Positions 5,691 to 6,500 of a stretch of 6,500 bases of DNA are shown here, in pieces. Each line of letters begins with the position of its first letter. Position 1 is the first letter of the stretch. Below the pieces are notes generated by a model that was given only the letters and a program-made list of their open reading frames with translations, was not told the origin of the DNA and searched no databases. Source of the DNA: Limisphaerales bacterium (lineage in GTDB: Bacteria > Verrucomicrobiota > Verrucomicrobiia > Limisphaerales > UBA8199). The stretch spans positions 1 to 6,500 of the forward strand of contig JANXQE010000476.1 of the NCBI GenBank assembly GCA_025356925.1, written 5' to 3'. A program made the translations under genes and the position numbers.

Positions 5691-6500
5691 ATGATGAGAG
5701 CGAATAGGTTTTTTACCTGGCTGAATACCGCCAGTTGTATCGTTTTGGGGTTTTCCAGGAGCGTGCCAGCGGAAGAGACCGGCGCCAGCTCCGCGGCCGT
5801 TGCCCCGAAGATTCCTCGTTTTTCGGTTGATTACATGGACCGATCTGTCCAACCGGGCGCCGACTTCTACCAGTATGCCGATGGCACTTGGGTGAAAAAT
5901 AACCCGGTTCCACCGGACAAATCGCGTTGGGGTGGGTTTACCGAGTTGCAGGAACGAAATTGGTTTCTCATCCATCAAATCCTGGACTCAACGCTCGCCT
6001 CCGACCCACCACCCAACTCGCCGGCCCGCAAAGTCGCCGACTTCTTCCGCTCCGCGATGGACACAAATCGGCTCGAGCGACTTGGGTTCAAGCCGATCCA
6101 GCCGGGCCTGAAGCGCATTGACGCCCTAACCGACACTCGGGATTTCCTGCGGTTGCTGGCCGATTTTCACGCGCGAGGCGTCGATGCCTGTTTCAGGCCC
6201 TCCCCCGAGGTGGACGAGAAAAATAGCTCGGTTTACGCCTTTTACCTTAACCAGGGTGGTCTTGGTTTGCCGGACAGAGATTACTATCTCAGCGACCGGT
6301 TCTCCAAACAGCGGGATGCGTATGTCGTGCATATCGCAAACATGTTCGCCTTACTGGGCGAGGATGCCGCCGTCTCCAAAACCCATGCCGCCACAGTGCT
6401 CAGCCTGGAAACCGCCCTCGCTAAGGCGAGCAAATCCCGCGTCGATCTCCGCGATCCCATCGCTAACTACCACAAAATGGCCGTCGCCGACATCGTCCGC
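5691..6500 (+). CDS. M13-family (neprilysin/PepO-like) zinc metallopeptidase, N-terminal 270 residues (partial)
   Basis: The family cleaves oligopeptides with a zinc gluzincin site; bacterial members are usually exported. The visible part has a Sec signal peptide (about 1-27, cleavage after SVPA). The M13 N-terminal domain then follows: FSVDYMDRSVQPGADFYQYA (44-63), DGTWVKNNPVPPDKSRWGGF (64-83), AFYLNQGGLGLPDRDYYL (about 187-204; GLPDRDYYL is a strong family signature) and LSLETALAKAS (about 238-248). The zinc-binding HExxH and ExxxD motifs lie in the C-terminal domain, beyond the window, so activity cannot be judged here. Family members are about 650-700 residues. The first of two consecutive ATGs is preferred because AGGGA lies 9 bases upstream; the second (5694) is possible. 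Cys16 lies inside the hydrophobic stretch without a good lipobox, so a lipoprotein is unlikely. Confidence 0.95.
   Translation, partial: MMRANRFFTWLNTASCIVLGFSRSVPAEETGASSAAVAPKIPRFSVDYMDRSVQPGADFYQYADGTWVKNNPVPPDKSRWGGFTELQERNWFLIHQILDSTLASDPPPNSPARKVADFFRSAMDTNRLERLGFKPIQPGLKRIDALTDTRDFLRLLADFHARGVDACFRPSPEVDEKNSSVYAFYLNQGGLGLPDRDYYLSDRFSKQRDAYVVHIANMFALLGEDAAVSKTHAATVLSLETALAKASKSRVDLRDPIANYHKMAVADIVR

Overview
The window is GC-rich, gene-dense bacterial DNA. Its gene content suggests the Planctomycetes-Verrucomicrobia group, most likely a Verrucomicrobiota bacterium. The main reasons are an exported small protein with a single planctomycete-type cytochrome c domain, the near absence of Shine-Dalgarno sequences, and the general style of the proteins. 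This placement is inference: no rRNA or other phylogenetic marker was compared.

Layout: (1) 1-1301, minus strand, holds the N-terminal 433 residues of CarB, the large subunit of carbamoyl-phosphate synthase, running off the left edge. (2) 1363-3500, minus strand, holds a two-component system: an OmpR/PhoB-family response regulator whose stop codon overlaps the start of a membrane histidine kinase by 4 bases, with carB 61 bases further downstream on the same strand. (3) 3501-4181 is a 681-base divergent intergenic region without a convincing gene. It carries three tandem boxes of the form CTTAA(T/C)-N5-CTTAAG with an exact 11-base period, the architecture bound by dimers of OmpR-family regulators and very like the PmrA/BasR box. 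One faces the response-regulator gene and two face right. A strong GC-rich stem-loop lies between the second and third. (4) 4182-4733, plus strand, encodes the exported c-type cytochrome-domain protein with a Gly/Pro-rich insertion, followed by a good hairpin terminator. (5) 5044-5463, plus strand, encodes a small exported protein resembling the soluble lytic transglycosylase/lysozyme fold, behind a plausible sigma70-type promoter. (6) 5691-6500, plus strand, holds the N-terminal 270 residues of an M13 (neprilysin/PepO-like) metallopeptidase, cut by the right edge.

How it may work together: the boxes suggest that the response regulator controls its own operon and the divergent cytochrome-domain gene, plus possibly a short untranslated transcript between boxes 2 and 3. 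The kinase has a His-, Pro- and Glu-rich extracytoplasmic segment, so a metal or cation signal is a reasonable hypothesis but is unproven. The transglycosylase-like protein and the peptidase are further cell-envelope proteins. No tRNA, rRNA, CRISPR array, insertion sequence or attachment site was seen.
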